In this document: in pieces, positions 51,937-62,623 of the stretch | Position numbering within the stretch: position 1 is the stretch's first letter | Layout of the letters: the number at the start of each line of letters is the position of its first letter | Assembly: GCF_005144745.1 (NCBI RefSeq) | Contig: NZ_SWKK01000002.1 | Location: forward strand, 34,212 to 98,211 | Reading direction: 5' to 3' | Source: Flavobacterium sp. ASW18X | Lineage (GTDB): Bacteria; Bacteroidota; Bacteroidia; Flavobacteriales; Flavobacteriaceae | Length of the DNA: 64,000 nucleotides | The notes under the pieces: generated by a model | What the model saw: only the letters and a program-made list of their open reading frames with translations | What the model was told of the DNA's origin: nothing | The model's database searches: none | Translations under genes and position numbers: made by a program

Positions 51937-53394
51937 TCAATATTCATAAAGTAAGTAATTATTGGATGCCTTGTCATAGTAACCCCAAATAAACTTATTA
52001 TTCAAAATAAAAATAGTTTCTCCACTTTTAGATTTTATTTCTTCTGAATCTTGGTTGATTTTCTCAAAAACATTATTCTTTATATTTCCATCTAGATGAT
52101 TGAAATTAGCATCAAAAAGACATTCTATTCTAGTTGCCTTGGTTTTTGTGTAAGAGTTAAAGGAGTTAAAAACTGGATTATATGAGGGAACTATCACACC
52201 AACAGTGAACGCGCCTGCAGCTCCACCAACCCCTACAAAGGAAACTCCTGGGCCGCCGCCTGTAGATATTTCTTTTTTAGAACCAATTGTAACCACATAA
52301 TTGTCATCTAGTTTTTCTACAGCTATACCAATATATTCTTTTCCTAATCTACGTAGCAGCTTTGCCGTTTTTTCCATTTCTCTATAATCCTTAATCCTAC
52401 CGCCTTCTTGAATTATGGGTGTGTTTTTAAAAGAAATTTCTTCATCTTCTTTAACAGTGTAGCTTTTAATAATTTTTTTTGTGTTTAACGCCTTTACTTC
52501 ATATTTCAAAGCATCGACAGTTGCAGCAATAAGGTGTATGTTATCATCAAGAATGAAAGAGTTGCTATTAATTTTCTCTCCTGTTAGACTTGGTCTCGCT
52601 ATTGCAGTAAGCTTATAGGAAATGGCTTTTGGGTCTATTTGCAATAGGTAGGTGTCTAAGCCACCATCTAAGGAAATTATAAATGAGGAGTCTTTTGAAT
52701 ACATTTTGGTAGATTCAGAAGTAATTTCAATAGTGTTTGGAGATTCTGGTGAAATTTCTACGACATCTAAATTTGATGTGTAGGTACCTGTTCCTTTAGG
52801 CCCTTCAGATAACATTAATTTATGTAAGTCTATTGCTTTCCCTTGTGTGCTTAAAAAAGTTTCACCTTGTAAATCAATTGATTCTTTTTTGTATTGCCCC
52901 TCAAAATCAAAGGTATATAAGTTAAGTACACTAGATTTATTTACTATTGTTACTAAATAAAAGTTATCTTCATTAGAGTAACTAGTAACGTAGCTTTCTT
53001 TTTGTAATTTAAAATCATAAACAATTTCTTTAGAGGTTTGTTTATCAAAATCAAAAAGAATACTGCCAAATTTTTTGTTACCCTTGTCTTTTAAGAAAAG
53101 CATTGTTTTATCTCCATTCTTGTAATGTCCAATGACTTCATTGTATTTTTTCGGTAAACCTTCGGACAAAAAGCTGTTTTCTACATTATTTTGACTGTCT
53201 ATGTGGTAGGCATAGAAGTTTTTTTTATCATCAAAAAAAAGCGTGTACTCCCCAGTATTTTTATCAACTACAGGAAAAGTTCCTTGCATCTTTTTTTTAT
53301 TCGTTTTTAAATGGTTGTTTAGTTTTAGTATTTCTTTTTGTGCATTGCACAGAAACGGTAGGCAAACAGAAATAGTGATTAATAAATGTTTCAA
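51937..53394 (-). CDS. Exported hypothetical protein
   Basis: A 485-residue protein with a signal peptide (MKHLLITISVCLPFLCNAQ). The mature part is beta-rich with repeated strands of the type TGEYTLFFDDKKNFYAYHID, suggesting a propeller-like fold. Near residue 375-410 there is a glycine-rich stretch (GGGPGVSFVGVGGAAGAF). No enzymatic motif is seen. It is a single gene with 250 bp of unremarkable AT-rich sequence upstream before metG. Function is unknown. Confidence 0.72.
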   Translation of the reverse strand: MKHLLITISVCLPFLCNAQKEILKLNNHLKTNKKKMQGTFPVVDKNTGEYTLFFDDKKNFYAYHIDSQNNVENSFLSEGLPKKYNEVIGHYKNGDKTMLFLKDKGNKKFGSILFDFDKQTSKEIVYDFKLQKESYVTSYSNEDNFYLVTIVNKSSVLNLYTFDFEGQYKKESIDLQGETFLSTQGKAIDLHKLMLSEGPKGTGTYTSNLDVVEISPESPNTIEITSESTKMYSKDSSFIISLDGGLDTYLLQIDPKAISYKLTAIARPSLTGEKINSNSFILDDNIHLIAATVDALKYEVKALNTKKIIKSYTVKEDEEISFKNTPIIQEGGRIKDYREMEKTAKLLRRLGKEYIGIAVEKLDDNYVVTIGSKKEISTGGGPGVSFVGVGGAAGAFTVGVIVPSYNPVFNSFNSYTKTKATRIECLFDANFNHLDGNIKNNVFEKINQDSEEIKSKSGETIFILNNKFIWGYYDKASNNYLLYEY

Positions 53395-53644
53395 TTCTAA
53401 TTATTTATATGGTTTGTACTATTGTAGTTTTACTTTTTTAAAAAGTGATAATTATTGGAAAAATGAATTTCCGCTATATTCATTCACTTCAATAAATGAA
53501 TTTTCATGTTAGAAATGATATTGGGGTACTTTGTAGGGAAACGAAGAATCTCTTCTTGTCCAAAACAGTTGTTATGACCAACAATATAAACAAGGACTAC
53601 TACAGGTGGTGTTTTTTCATATCGCTTACGTGTAAGCGATGAAT

Positions 53645-55717
53645 TTAACTAATTCCCTCCCCATTTGCAACCCTATCTTCATCAGGGTTAACGAAAACCA
53701 ATTTGTTATCGGAGTTTTCCGTCATCAAAATCATGCCTTGGCTTTCTACACCTCTTAATTTTCTGGGTGCTAAGTTCACCAATACGGTTACTTTTTTGCC
53801 AACGATATCTTCTGGTTTAAAACTTTGTGCAATACCAGAAACAATGGTACGCACGTCTATACCTGTATCTACTTTAAGCACCAACAATTTATCTGCCTTC
53901 GGCATTTTTTCTGCTTCTAAAATGGTACCTACACGAATGTCTAACTTGGTGAAATCTTCGTACGTAATGGTCTCTTTTTGAGGCGCAGCATCTGCATTGG
54001 TACTGGCATTACTTAGCTTGGTGGCTTCTAATTTTTCCAATTGTGCTTCTATTTCTTTGTCTTCTATTTTGCGGAAAAGGAGTTCACTTTTATTGATAGT
54101 GTGGCCGGCAGCCAGTAACACTTCTTTAGAGCTAATAGCTTTCCAATCTAATGCGCTATCGCTTGAACTAATATCAAGAATGCCTTTTAATTTAGCGGAA
54201 GTAAAAGGTAGGAAAGGCTCACTTAACACCGCAAGGGCAGAAGCTATCTGTAGGGCAACATACATTACGGTTTGGGTACGGGCTTCATCGGTCTTTATTA
54301 ATTTCCAAGGTTCCTCATCTGCCAAATATTTGTTCCCTAAGCGGGCTAAATTCATCAATTCTTGACTCGCTTCCCTAAAACGGTAACGTTCCAAAGAATC
54401 GGTTAAGATTTGAGGATAGGTACGCATGGTTTTTAAGGTTTGCGAATCTAATTCAGTAAATTCTGAAGGGCTAGGCACCACGCCGTTGTAATATTTGTGC
54501 GTTAATACGGCAACGCGGTTGATAAAGTTGCCAAAAATGGCTACCAACTCGTTGTTATTGCGCGCTTGAAAATCTTTCCACGTAAAATCGTTATCCTTGG
54601 TCTCTGGTGCGTTTGCCGTTAATGTATAGCGCAATACATCTTGCATGTCTGGAAATTCTTGCAAATATTCGTGCAACCAAACTGCCCAGTTTTTAGAAGT
54701 GGATAATTTGTTGCCTTCCAAATTTAGAAACTCGTTTGCAGGTACATTTTCTGGTAATATAAAATCGCCATGCGCTTTAAGCATACTTGGGAAAATAATA
54801 CAGTGAAAAACAATATTGTCTTTACCAATAAAGTGCAACATTTTGGTGTCTTGGTCTTTCCAGTAAGGCTCCCAATCTTTATTTTCTCTAGCGGCCCATT
54901 CTTTGGTAGAAGATATGTAACCGATAGGAGCATCAAACCAAACATACAATACTTTTCCGTCTGCACCAGCTACAGGAACGGGAATACCCCAGTCTAAATC
55001 TCTGGTAACGGCACGTGGTTTTAAACCATCGTCTATCCAAGATTTACATTGCCCGTACACATTAGGTTTCCAATCGTTCTTATGCCCTTTAAGAATCCAT
55101 TCTTTTAAAAAGTCTTCATAGCGGTCTAAAGGTAAAAACCAATGTTTGGTTTCTTTAAGAGTGGGTACTGCACCAGTAATGGTAGATTTTGGATTGATTA
55201 AATCCGTAGCGTTTAAAGATGTACCACAATTTTCGCACTGATCGCCGTACGCTTCTGGATTACCACATTTTGGGCAAGTACCAGTAACAAAACGGTCTGC
55301 TAAAAACTGGTTGGCCTCCGCATCATACAACTGCTCTGTAGTTTCTTCTATAAAATCGTCTTGTTCGTATAGTTTTTTAAAGAAATCAGATGCGGTTTGA
55401 TGGTGAATTGGCGCAGAAGTTCTGGAATAGTTATCAAAGCTAATCCCAAATTCTGCAAAAGAATCTTTGATAATGGTATGATACTTATCTATAATTTCTT
55501 GTGGCGAAACACCTTCTTTTTTGGCTTTCATGGGTATGGCCACACCATGCTCATCACTACCGCAAATAAAGGCAACATCTTTGCCTTGCAAGCGCTGATA
55601 ACGTGCGTAAATATCTGCGGGTACATATACGCCTGCTAAATGCCCAATGTGGATAGGGCCGTTGGTATAAGGCAAAGCAGCTGTTATGGTATATCTAGAA
55701 GGATTGTTCTGCGACAT
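53645..55717 (-). CDS. metG: Methionine-tRNA ligase
   Basis: A 690-residue class I aminoacyl-tRNA synthetase. The start at 55717 ([11 protein letters not shown]) fits the family; the longer frame is not needed. The HIGH motif is PIHIGHLAG, a zinc site reads CPKCG and CENCG, and the KMSKS loop is the variant KLSTSKNW. An anticodon-binding domain follows, and a C-terminal tRNA-binding domain ([20 protein letters not shown]) as in dimeric MetG. Essential housekeeping function. Confidence 0.97.
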   Translation of the reverse strand: MSQNNPSRYTITAALPYTNGPIHIGHLAGVYVPADIYARYQRLQGKDVAFICGSDEHGVAIPMKAKKEGVSPQEIIDKYHTIIKDSFAEFGISFDNYSRTSAPIHHQTASDFFKKLYEQDDFIEETTEQLYDAEANQFLADRFVTGTCPKCGNPEAYGDQCENCGTSLNATDLINPKSTITGAVPTLKETKHWFLPLDRYEDFLKEWILKGHKNDWKPNVYGQCKSWIDDGLKPRAVTRDLDWGIPVPVAGADGKVLYVWFDAPIGYISSTKEWAARENKDWEPYWKDQDTKMLHFIGKDNIVFHCIIFPSMLKAHGDFILPENVPANEFLNLEGNKLSTSKNWAVWLHEYLQEFPDMQDVLRYTLTANAPETKDNDFTWKDFQARNNNELVAIFGNFINRVAVLTHKYYNGVVPSPSEFTELDSQTLKTMRTYPQILTDSLERYRFREASQELMNLARLGNKYLADEEPWKLIKTDEARTQTVMYVALQIASALAVLSEPFLPFTSAKLKGILDISSSDSALDWKAISSKEVLLAAGHTINKSELLFRKIEDKEIEAQLEKLEATKLSNASTNADAAPQKETITYEDFTKLDIRVGTILEAEKMPKADKLLVLKVDTGIDVRTIVSGIAQSFKPEDIVGKKVTVLVNLAPRKLRGVESQGMILMTENSDNKLVFVNPDEDRVANGEGIS

Positions 55718-55883
55718 GGATTCAAATTTAGGCGTCAAAAATAAAGAATTTAACCGCAAGCATGCGAACAAACTGTCACAAACAATTGGTGTAAAAGCTT
55801 TACAAGCTAACAATAAATTAAGCTTAGGAAAGTTTTTAATAGTGAAGCATTAAAATGAAAGTATAATCTTACAAGTGCGAGAT

Positions 55884-56060
55884 ATGAGTATAGGTAATCC
55901 AAAAAAGTTTGAAGCCTTAAAAAAGCTAGAGAAAATCACCAAGAATGCAGAAATCGTGGAGGAGAGTGGAGATAGTGCTAAGCTGTATATAGATAAAAAT
56001 CACTTAACCAAAAAGGAGCTTACCTTTAAAACTGATGCAGATAAGCCCAAATGGGCTTAA
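55884..56060 (+). CDS. Small hypothetical protein
   Basis: A 58-residue, highly charged protein starting at ATG 55884 (an upstream GTG is also in frame). It is lysine- and glutamate-rich (KKFEALKKLEKITKNAEIVEE) with a DADKPKW end, and has no signal peptide or membrane segment. Its last codons form a 7-bp hairpin with a 4-nt loop. Being divergent from metG, with intact frame and reasonable codon use, it is plausibly real; function is unknown. Confidence 0.5.
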   Translation: MSIGNPKKFEALKKLEKITKNAEIVEESGDSAKLYIDKNHLTKKELTFKTDADKPKWA

Positions 56061-56141
56061 AAAATAATCCCCCAAGTGGTACTATTCTTTGGAATGGGGT
56101 GAGAAGAGTACCATTGAAGGATTAGAAAAATCGGGGGTTGG

Positions 56142-57848
56142 TTACATTATCATAACAGACTTACTCATAAACTGGTCTGCAACCTGTATTCTATAAATGT
56201 ATTTTCCGGTGGATAAGCTTCCTCTAACGCGCTCTCGTATGTTGATTTCTGCCGATCCTTCCATAACCATTTCGTTGAAAACAGTGCCAACCTTTTGCCC
56301 CAATATATTGTACAATTGTATGTCTACATGGGCGCTGAATGGCATTTCTAAGTGAATATGTGGATTGTTTTCTGTGGGATAATACGGCGTGTGTACTACC
56401 TCTGTGCGTATTTCCTCTTCTGGTGTTTCGCTATCAGGGTCCGTTGGTGTTGGTGGTGTCGGTGGTTCGTCGCTATAGGCAATATCATCAAAATCTACGC
56501 CACTACAATTAAAACCAAGATTCACCGGTTTGTAAGGGTGGTCTAGTAAATGTGTTTCTACTTTGTCTACAGGCACACACATCCATTCTGCTAAAACAGT
56601 AGCATATAAGTCTCTAAAATCCATGGTGTACTCCAAATTACCACGATTATTAGGTTCATCTAATCTAGGGTGTTCCCCAACAAAAGCACTACCACTAAGG
56701 CCAGAACCAAAAAATAAAGTAGGAGCTGCTTTTCCGTGGTCTGTACCATTAGAGCCATTCTCATAAATACGGCGACCAAACTCGGAGAAAGTCATGCTCA
56801 ATACCTTGTCGTCTTGTTGGGTAAAAGCAATGTCCTCATAAAAATTATTTATGGCGATAGATAAAGTAGACATTAATCGCTCATGGGCCAAAGGTTGATT
56901 GCCGTGGGTATCAAAACCTCCCATAGAAATCATATAAACTTTAGTGCCTAGATTACCTTTTATTAAACGCGCTAGAAGTGCCAATTGTCTAGCAAAACCA
57001 TTGTCTTGGTATTCTACCTGGTTTTGACCACGCATATAGGCTTCGTGTATTTTTCCAGAATATTCATAAGTAGTATTAGCTACGCCACGTAAAAAACGTA
57101 ATTGGTCGCCATACATACACTCATCAAACAGCGCATTTTCTAAATCGTAAAACTGGCCTGTCTCTGCAATTTCTTCTAACTGGTCTACATTGTTGGTGAC
57201 AAATGCATAGTTAGTTTCATCTCCCTGAAAAACAAGGTTAGAGATACTTCCAATTTGTATGGCAGCAGGGGAGGCAGGCGGGTTTACTAAATAGTCCGGA
57301 TAAATATCCTCAAAATAGCGCCCCATCCATCCGGTATTTAAGCCACTAAAGCCAGTAGTAGCTAAATCCGTATTAGCGTAGATATCAGAACCTGTAAAGT
57401 GGGACAAACTCTGGTTCTGATACCCAACACCATGTACAGCTTTAAACTGCCCGTTACCCCACAAGGGTTCCAAAGCATTCATATAAGACGGTATGCCAAA
57501 ATCGTCTGTAAGTTTTAAGACCTTACTTTCTGGAATGTAAATGTTAGGTCTAGCATTTGCGTAGGTATCGTATTGTTGAATGGGTATTACGGTGCTTAAA
57601 CCGTCATTACCACCGTTAAGTCTAATTAAAATTAAAATGTTATCTGTTTCTGCAGCAGCAATAGCTGCAGTTAAAGGAGAAGGTGCGGAGGCAGAAAGCA
57701 TATTGCCACCTAATAGCATGCTCCCGGAGCCAGCTATACCTAAGGCCTGTAGAAAAGACCTTCTACTCCAATTTTTATGTTCTTGGTCGTGCCCCTCGTG
57801 CTGTAAGCCTTTAAAAGGGGAATTATCGTGGTTGTGATGATCGCACAT
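56142..57848 (-). CDS. DUF1501 protein with T9SS C-terminal sorting domain
   Basis: A 568-residue exported protein. An N-terminal twin-arginine-like signal (NWSRRSFLQALGIAGSGSML, about 27-46) follows a His-rich start. The DUF1501 domain shows IRLNGGNDGLSTVIP, HFTGSDIYA and FSEFGRRIYENGSNGTDHG, an alkaline-phosphatase/sulfatase-like fold. A Pro/Thr linker with PPTPPTPTDPDS leads to a type IX secretion sorting domain (IQLYNILGQKVG ... MSKSVMIM). It starts 10 bp after the DUF1800 gene stop, so the two are an operon, the usual pairing. Confidence 0.88.
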   Translation of the reverse strand: MCDHHNHDNSPFKGLQHEGHDQEHKNWSRRSFLQALGIAGSGSMLLGGNMLSASAPSPLTAAIAAAETDNILILIRLNGGNDGLSTVIPIQQYDTYANARPNIYIPESKVLKLTDDFGIPSYMNALEPLWGNGQFKAVHGVGYQNQSLSHFTGSDIYANTDLATTGFSGLNTGWMGRYFEDIYPDYLVNPPASPAAIQIGSISNLVFQGDETNYAFVTNNVDQLEEIAETGQFYDLENALFDECMYGDQLRFLRGVANTTYEYSGKIHEAYMRGQNQVEYQDNGFARQLALLARLIKGNLGTKVYMISMGGFDTHGNQPLAHERLMSTLSIAINNFYEDIAFTQQDDKVLSMTFSEFGRRIYENGSNGTDHGKAAPTLFFGSGLSGSAFVGEHPRLDEPNNRGNLEYTMDFRDLYATVLAEWMCVPVDKVETHLLDHPYKPVNLGFNCSGVDFDDIAYSDEPPTPPTPTDPDSETPEEEIRTEVVHTPYYPTENNPHIHLEMPFSAHVDIQLYNILGQKVGTVFNEMVMEGSAEINIRERVRGSLSTGKYIYRIQVADQFMSKSVMIM

Positions 57849-57858
57849 AAGGGTAGGT

Positions 57859-59358
57859 TTATTTTAGTTGAAATTCTGGTTGTCTGCTTAAGTAACGTAA
57901 TAACTGTCTTACTTGGTTTGGGGCTTCCATACTTACGGATAAAGACCAATAGCCTAATCCGCCAGCGACATAGTCTGGGGAGTAATACTCATTTGGCACA
58001 TCGTCTGTTTTAAAAGCATCAACGGCATTCAGAAAATCTTGTTCCGTAAGGAGTCCTTTTGGGGTGAATTTATCTACGAATGCCCGAGTAACCACTTCCG
58101 GATTCCCGGTATCGCCACCAACTAGATCCATGGCTAAGGCTCTAAACTTTTCATCGTCTTCTTGAAAATGCAAGTCTATAAAAACCTCCATAGTTAACCA
58201 CCTGCCAATAATATAGTTGGTGTTTATCCATTGTCTATCGCGTTGCCAACCGGCTACATCTACGGGCTCAAAAACTTCTTGCCCAATCATCTCGCAGGCA
58301 TCTAGCATGTTAATGATTAAGTCGTCTGTATACCCAAAATCTGTCTCCTTAGTAAAATTCAGATATAAATCAAAAGGTGATTTTATAATTACACCAATGG
58401 CGGTATCGTCAAAAAAGTGTTGACTTTTAAATAACTGTCTTAGTACAGGAGCAAGTTCAAAATTGCTACTCACAAACGTAGCAGCTAAGCCGCTAATTAT
58501 AGTTTGTGCATTGCCTGAAGCGTCATTACTATCTGGATGCACAAAATATTCGTAGAGTTTGGTGCAGATAAAAGTAGCAATCTCATTCTGCCTTTGGGTA
58601 AATAAGATTTCAATAACATCATCATAACCCCAATTGCCCGTTTGACCAAGAATGGTCTTGGGACCCGGGTCAAAGCGGTCTGCTCTAAAAGTAACCTTAG
58701 TACAACCAACTTCACCCCGTTCTACATAACCTGTTAAGGCCTTGGCGGTTTCTACAATATCTTCTTCTGTATAGCCATTACCATCACCCAGGGTAAATAG
58801 CTCATACAGCTCACGAGCGTAATTTTCATTAGGGTTATTGCCATTGTTAAAAGCACCATCTAAATAGTACAACATGGCACTGGTAAGGCCAACTTCACTT
58901 ATTAAAGTTCTAAAGTTGCCAATAGCATTGCGTTGTAGGCACTCTAAATATTCAAACAAAAAAGTGTTACAATCGTACACACTCAATTGGGTAACCACGT
59001 GGTTGCTCCAGAAAAAACTAAGACGTTCTCTAAGGTTGTTGGTCAACATTTGGTTGCCATAAGCAGCGCGTATTTCACGCAGTTGCTCTCTGCGTACCTG
59101 TCTTCTGGCATCATCATCCTCAGGATAGTCTGCATTGGTCCAATTGGCCCAAAGGGGAGCAGCAAGGGGAGCAGCAGCAAGGGCTTGGTCAACTAAGGTA
59201 TCTACAAGAGTACTTGCATTTTGACCAATGGCCGATTCAATAGTTGTGTTAGAGGCACTAAAGCCTAATCTTCTGTACAAATGCGCAGCCTTCTCCTTGT
59301 CTAGGGGAGTGGTATACGGCGCTAGGGTTGCAGAATTACAATTTACAAAGAATTCCAT
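57859..59358 (-). CDS. DUF1800 family protein
   Basis: A 499-residue protein with no obvious signal peptide. It is largely helical and carries the DUF1800 markers HLYRRLGFSAS, LRERLSFFWSNHVVT, NENYARELYELFTLGDGNGYTEEDIVE (from about residue 176) and FDPGPKTILGQTGNWGYDDVI. It is nearly always paired with DUF1501, as here. The pair is widespread and of unknown role, suggested to act on an extracellular polymer. It is divergent from yraN. Confidence 0.85.
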   Translation of the reverse strand: MEFFVNCNSATLAPYTTPLDKEKAAHLYRRLGFSASNTTIESAIGQNASTLVDTLVDQALAAAPLAAPLWANWTNADYPEDDDARRQVRREQLREIRAAYGNQMLTNNLRERLSFFWSNHVVTQLSVYDCNTFLFEYLECLQRNAIGNFRTLISEVGLTSAMLYYLDGAFNNGNNPNENYARELYELFTLGDGNGYTEEDIVETAKALTGYVERGEVGCTKVTFRADRFDPGPKTILGQTGNWGYDDVIEILFTQRQNEIATFICTKLYEYFVHPDSNDASGNAQTIISGLAATFVSSNFELAPVLRQLFKSQHFFDDTAIGVIIKSPFDLYLNFTKETDFGYTDDLIINMLDACEMIGQEVFEPVDVAGWQRDRQWINTNYIIGRWLTMEVFIDLHFQEDDEKFRALAMDLVGGDTGNPEVVTRAFVDKFTPKGLLTEQDFLNAVDAFKTDDVPNEYYSPDYVAGGLGYWSLSVSMEAPNQVRQLLRYLSRQPEFQLK

Positions 59359-59524
59359 AGCGTTGTTTGGCGTTATAATTTCTCATAGTCTTTTGGGTAA
59401 ACTATGTGTTTTAGGTAGGCGTGGTTCTTTTGAGCCCGTAAATTACAATCTTAACGCAATTTTAAGGTTGAACTACCAAATTTTTCGACGAAATGCAAAA
59501 CAATTTTTGCTACATTTAAAAAAT

Positions 59525-59884
59525 ATGGGGCAACATAACGAGTTTGGAAAGCTTGGAGAGCAACTGGCAGTTAATTTTTTACAAGAAAAGGGGTATCAGA
59601 TTCTAGAACGAAACTATAGATATCTTAAAGCAGAGATTGATATTATTGCTCAGGTGAATAATTTACTGGTAATCGTAGAGGTTAAGTCTCGTTCTTCCAA
59701 TTATTTACAAGAAATAATAGAGACGGTAAACGAAAAGAAAAAACGACTTTTGGTACAGGCTGCGGATTATTATGTGACAAGTTTAGATTTGGATGTAGAG
59801 GTACAATTTGATATCGTTACCATACTTAAAAATCAGAATAAATATGTTTTGGAGCATTTAGAAAATGCATTTTATCATTTTTAA
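59525..59884 (+). CDS. yraN: YraN-family (UPF0102) endonuclease-like protein
   Basis: A 119-residue cytoplasmic protein. The start at ATG 59525 (MGQHNEFGKLGEQLAV) matches the family; the longer upstream frame overlaps the divergent DUF1800 gene and is rejected. GEQLAVNFLQEKGYQILERNYR and KAEIDIIAQ ... VVEVKSR contain the restriction-endonuclease-like residues (E, D, ExK) of UPF0102. A Holliday-junction-resolvase-like role is suspected for the family but not proven. Confidence 0.9.
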   Translation: MGQHNEFGKLGEQLAVNFLQEKGYQILERNYRYLKAEIDIIAQVNNLLVIVEVKSRSSNYLQEIIETVNEKKKRLLVQAADYYVTSLDLDVEVQFDIVTILKNQNKYVLEHLENAFYHF

Positions 59885-59936
59885 CTATTTGTTTTATTTG
59901 TAACAATGTGTTAATTTTGGCATAAATACCAATAAC

Positions 59937-60596
59937 ATGAAAACAATATCGTCTGTTGTAGAGCATTACATTAAAAAGAAACCATTTTTACAAAGTGCAT
60001 TAGCGCAGGGTATCATCAACCTTACCTCTTTATCTAGAATAGTTAAACCAGAAATAGAGGAAGAATTGGGTAAAGACGTGCGTAATGGTGCTATTGTTAT
60101 GGCTTTAAAGCGCTTATCTGACGATTTGGAGTTTAGGGCAACCCATAAAATTGTTAAGGTCCTAAAGAATATTGGTGAAATTACCGTGCGATCTAACCTC
60201 ACCGATTATACTTTTTTAAATTCAGAAACTATTTTGGCCAAACAAGCCAATTTATTAGAAAAGGTGCACGAGAATCAAGACATTTTTTATACTTCTAGCC
60301 GTGGAGTAAACGAGATAAATATCGTAGTAAGCAATATTTTAGATAAGACGGTAGAGGAGTTGTTTCAGAACGAGCGTTGTACACAAAAGGCAACTAATCT
60401 TTCTTCTGTAACGGTAAAATTACCAGCAGAAAACGTCTCTGTTCCTGGAATATACTATTTTATCTTTCAGCGTTTGGCTTGGGAGGGTATTGTACTATAT
60501 GAGGTTATTTCTACTACAAACGAATTTACCATTTTGGTAAATGATGAGCAGGTAGATGTGGCGTTTAGAACTATTAAAGATTTAAAAACCTTATAG
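59937..60596 (+). CDS. Conserved protein with a C-terminal ACT-like domain
   Basis: A 219-residue cytoplasmic protein conserved in appearance with Flavobacteria. The N-terminal half is helical (SVVEHYIKKKPFLQSALAQG and a KPEIEEELGKDVRNGAIVMAL-like helix pair). The C-terminal half ends with VPGIYYFIFQRLAWEGIVLYEVIS and TNEFTILVNDEQVDVAFRTIK, which resembles the second ACT domain of aspartate kinases, without any kinase domain. An amino-acid-sensing role is possible but inferred only from the fold-like pattern. It follows yraN by 52 bp on the same strand. Confidence 0.68.
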   Translation: MKTISSVVEHYIKKKPFLQSALAQGIINLTSLSRIVKPEIEEELGKDVRNGAIVMALKRLSDDLEFRATHKIVKVLKNIGEITVRSNLTDYTFLNSETILAKQANLLEKVHENQDIFYTSSRGVNEINIVVSNILDKTVEELFQNERCTQKATNLSSVTVKLPAENVSVPGIYYFIFQRLAWEGIVLYEVISTTNEFTILVNDEQVDVAFRTIKDLKTL

Positions 60597-60643
60597 AAGA
60601 CTAAGCTTCTAATTTTTTCGTTTGGTTGTTATAGTAGTTATCC

Positions 60644-62623
60644 ATGACCAAAAAACGAATTCTTTGGACCATTTTTACCCTTATGGGGTTTTATGCTTGT
60701 TATTTATTATATGTGTTTGTTTTATCTCCTAAAAACAATTTACAACCCATATACCTTATTCCAAAGGATGCTGTTTTTATAATTGAATCGGATAAACCTG
60801 TTGAAGGTTGGCAAAAAGTTAGTGATAGTGATGCATGGGAACATTTAACTAGTAACAGTTATTTTTCTGAACTAACTGAAAGTATTCAAAAAATAGACAC
60901 GGTTTTTAAAGACCAGCAACGCCTGTTTAAGCAGTTTGATGGTCGCTCTCTTTACATATCTATTCACATGATTTCTAAAAAGGATTATGGAATATTTTAC
61001 GTACTAGATTTAAAGAAATTAGCAAAATTAAAATTAGTTAAATCTTATTTAAATACCCTACTCAATGACGATTATGTGTTGAGTAAAAGAAATTACCACG
61101 GGCAAGAAATTTTGGAACTTTTGGATAAAAGAACCAAGAAAACCATGTATATCAGTTTTATTAAAAATCAGCTCATTGCCTCTTACACGCACACTTTAGT
61201 AGAGGCAAGTATTGATCAACACAAAGAACCTTTTCTTGGTAGAAATTTAGATTTTTTAAGAGTTAATGAAGAGGTGGGTTATGCAGATGATTTTAGATTA
61301 TACATTCAATATAAATATTTAGACGATTATTTAGGGCAGTATTTTAGCACTGTGCCAGATGCTTTAGAACGATTAAACAAGAATTTAAAGTTCACCGGCT
61401 TTAGTTTAGATTTAGAAAACGAAGTACTCACCGCAGAAGGTTTCTCTAATATTACAGAAGCCAATGAAGTATACCTTAATGCTTTGAGGGCCTCTGGAAC
61501 TTCTGAACGAAACGTACCTAGTATTGCTCCTAAAACTACTTCTTTATACGTTGGGTACGGATTTAAAGATTTTGCCACCTTCTATGCCAATTTTGAAGAT
61601 ATTTTAAAGGCGGATAGTACGCAATTTCAATCGTATAAAAACAATCTTGAAAGGGTAGAACGTTTTTTAAAAATTAACGTACAAGAACAGTTTGTAAGTT
61701 GGATAGGGAATGAAATTGCTGTGCTGCAATTGACTTCTAATCTTACGCAAGATAAGGATGAGACGGCACTGCTTATTAAAACCAAAGATGCAGCTTTAGC
61801 TAAGGAACAATTGGATTTTGTTTTACAGCAAATACGAAAAAAAACTCCCGTTAAGTTTAAATCAGTTGACTATAAAAATCACTATATCCATTTTTTATCC
61901 ATCAAAGGTTTTTTTAAATTGTTATTAGGAAATCGGTTTAATGCGTTTGACAAACCTTATTTTACTCAAATTGAAGATTATGTTGTGTTTAGTGATAATC
62001 CAAATACATTAAAATCCATAATAACCGATGTATTGGATGGGAGTACCTTGGAGAATAGTCAAGATTTTACCACATTCAATAATCGCTTTGAGCAAGAATC
62101 TAGTGTCTATGTTTATGCAAATGTGCCATTGCTGTATAAAGGTATTTACCAAGAAGCAGACTATGCTACAAAAAAATTATTAACAACCAATAAAGATTAT
62201 TTTATTTGCTTTCCGCAATTAGGGATACAGCTAACACCAGAAGAAGAACTTTTTAAAAGTACCTTGGTTACCGCCTACCAACCCGTAGGGATGGTGGCAC
62301 AAAACCAGTATTATGGTAAACCAGAAGTAAACAAAAGACATCAACCTATAAGTAAAGTAGAAAAAGAAATTACGGAAGCTGTATTTAATTTAAAACCCAT
62401 GTACCCAAAAGACCTAAACGCAAAAAGTTACCAAATAAAATATGCTTCTGGGGCCCTTAAGATGCAGGTGGGCTTAACAGATGGCAAAAAAAATGGTAGG
62501 TATAAAGCGTACTATCCAGATGGTACCCGTAAAATGACGGGTAAATTTAAAGAAGATAGACAGGCGGGTACTTGGCGCTATTACAATACAGATGGACAAT
62601 TAGTGCTCAAAAAACGATTTTAA
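60644..62623 (+). CDS. Membrane-anchored hypothetical protein with C-terminal MORN-like repeats
   Basis: A 659-residue protein with an N-terminal anchor (about 5-28, then outside the cytoplasm). The long middle is DUF3352-like: repeated alpha/beta units with AVFIIESDKPVEGWQKVSDS. The C-terminus has two or three MORN-variant repeats (GKKNGRYKAYYPDGTRKMTG, KEDRQAGTWRYYNTDGQL). Function is unknown; the design suggests an envelope-associated protein. It starts 47 bp after the ACT-like gene. Confidence 0.72.
   Translation: MTKKRILWTIFTLMGFYACYLLYVFVLSPKNNLQPIYLIPKDAVFIIESDKPVEGWQKVSDSDAWEHLTSNSYFSELTESIQKIDTVFKDQQRLFKQFDGRSLYISIHMISKKDYGIFYVLDLKKLAKLKLVKSYLNTLLNDDYVLSKRNYHGQEILELLDKRTKKTMYISFIKNQLIASYTHTLVEASIDQHKEPFLGRNLDFLRVNEEVGYADDFRLYIQYKYLDDYLGQYFSTVPDALERLNKNLKFTGFSLDLENEVLTAEGFSNITEANEVYLNALRASGTSERNVPSIAPKTTSLYVGYGFKDFATFYANFEDILKADSTQFQSYKNNLERVERFLKINVQEQFVSWIGNEIAVLQLTSNLTQDKDETALLIKTKDAALAKEQLDFVLQQIRKKTPVKFKSVDYKNHYIHFLSIKGFFKLLLGNRFNAFDKPYFTQIEDYVVFSDNPNTLKSIITDVLDGSTLENSQDFTTFNNRFEQESSVYVYANVPLLYKGIYQEADYATKKLLTTNKDYFICFPQLGIQLTPEEELFKSTLVTAYQPVGMVAQNQYYGKPEVNKRHQPISKVEKEITEAVFNLKPMYPKDLNAKSYQIKYASGALKMQVGLTDGKKNGRYKAYYPDGTRKMTGKFKEDRQAGTWRYYNTDGQLVLKKRF

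Noticed and set aside
56043..56113. Hairpins around the end of the 58-residue gene (7-bp stem, and TGGTACT/AGTACCA)
   Set aside because: No T-run follows in either useful direction, so they are not convincing terminators; no other role is evident.
59228..59524. Long N-terminal extension of yraN
   Set aside because: It is an antisense shadow of the divergent DUF1800 gene; family proteins start at the MGQHNEFG site.
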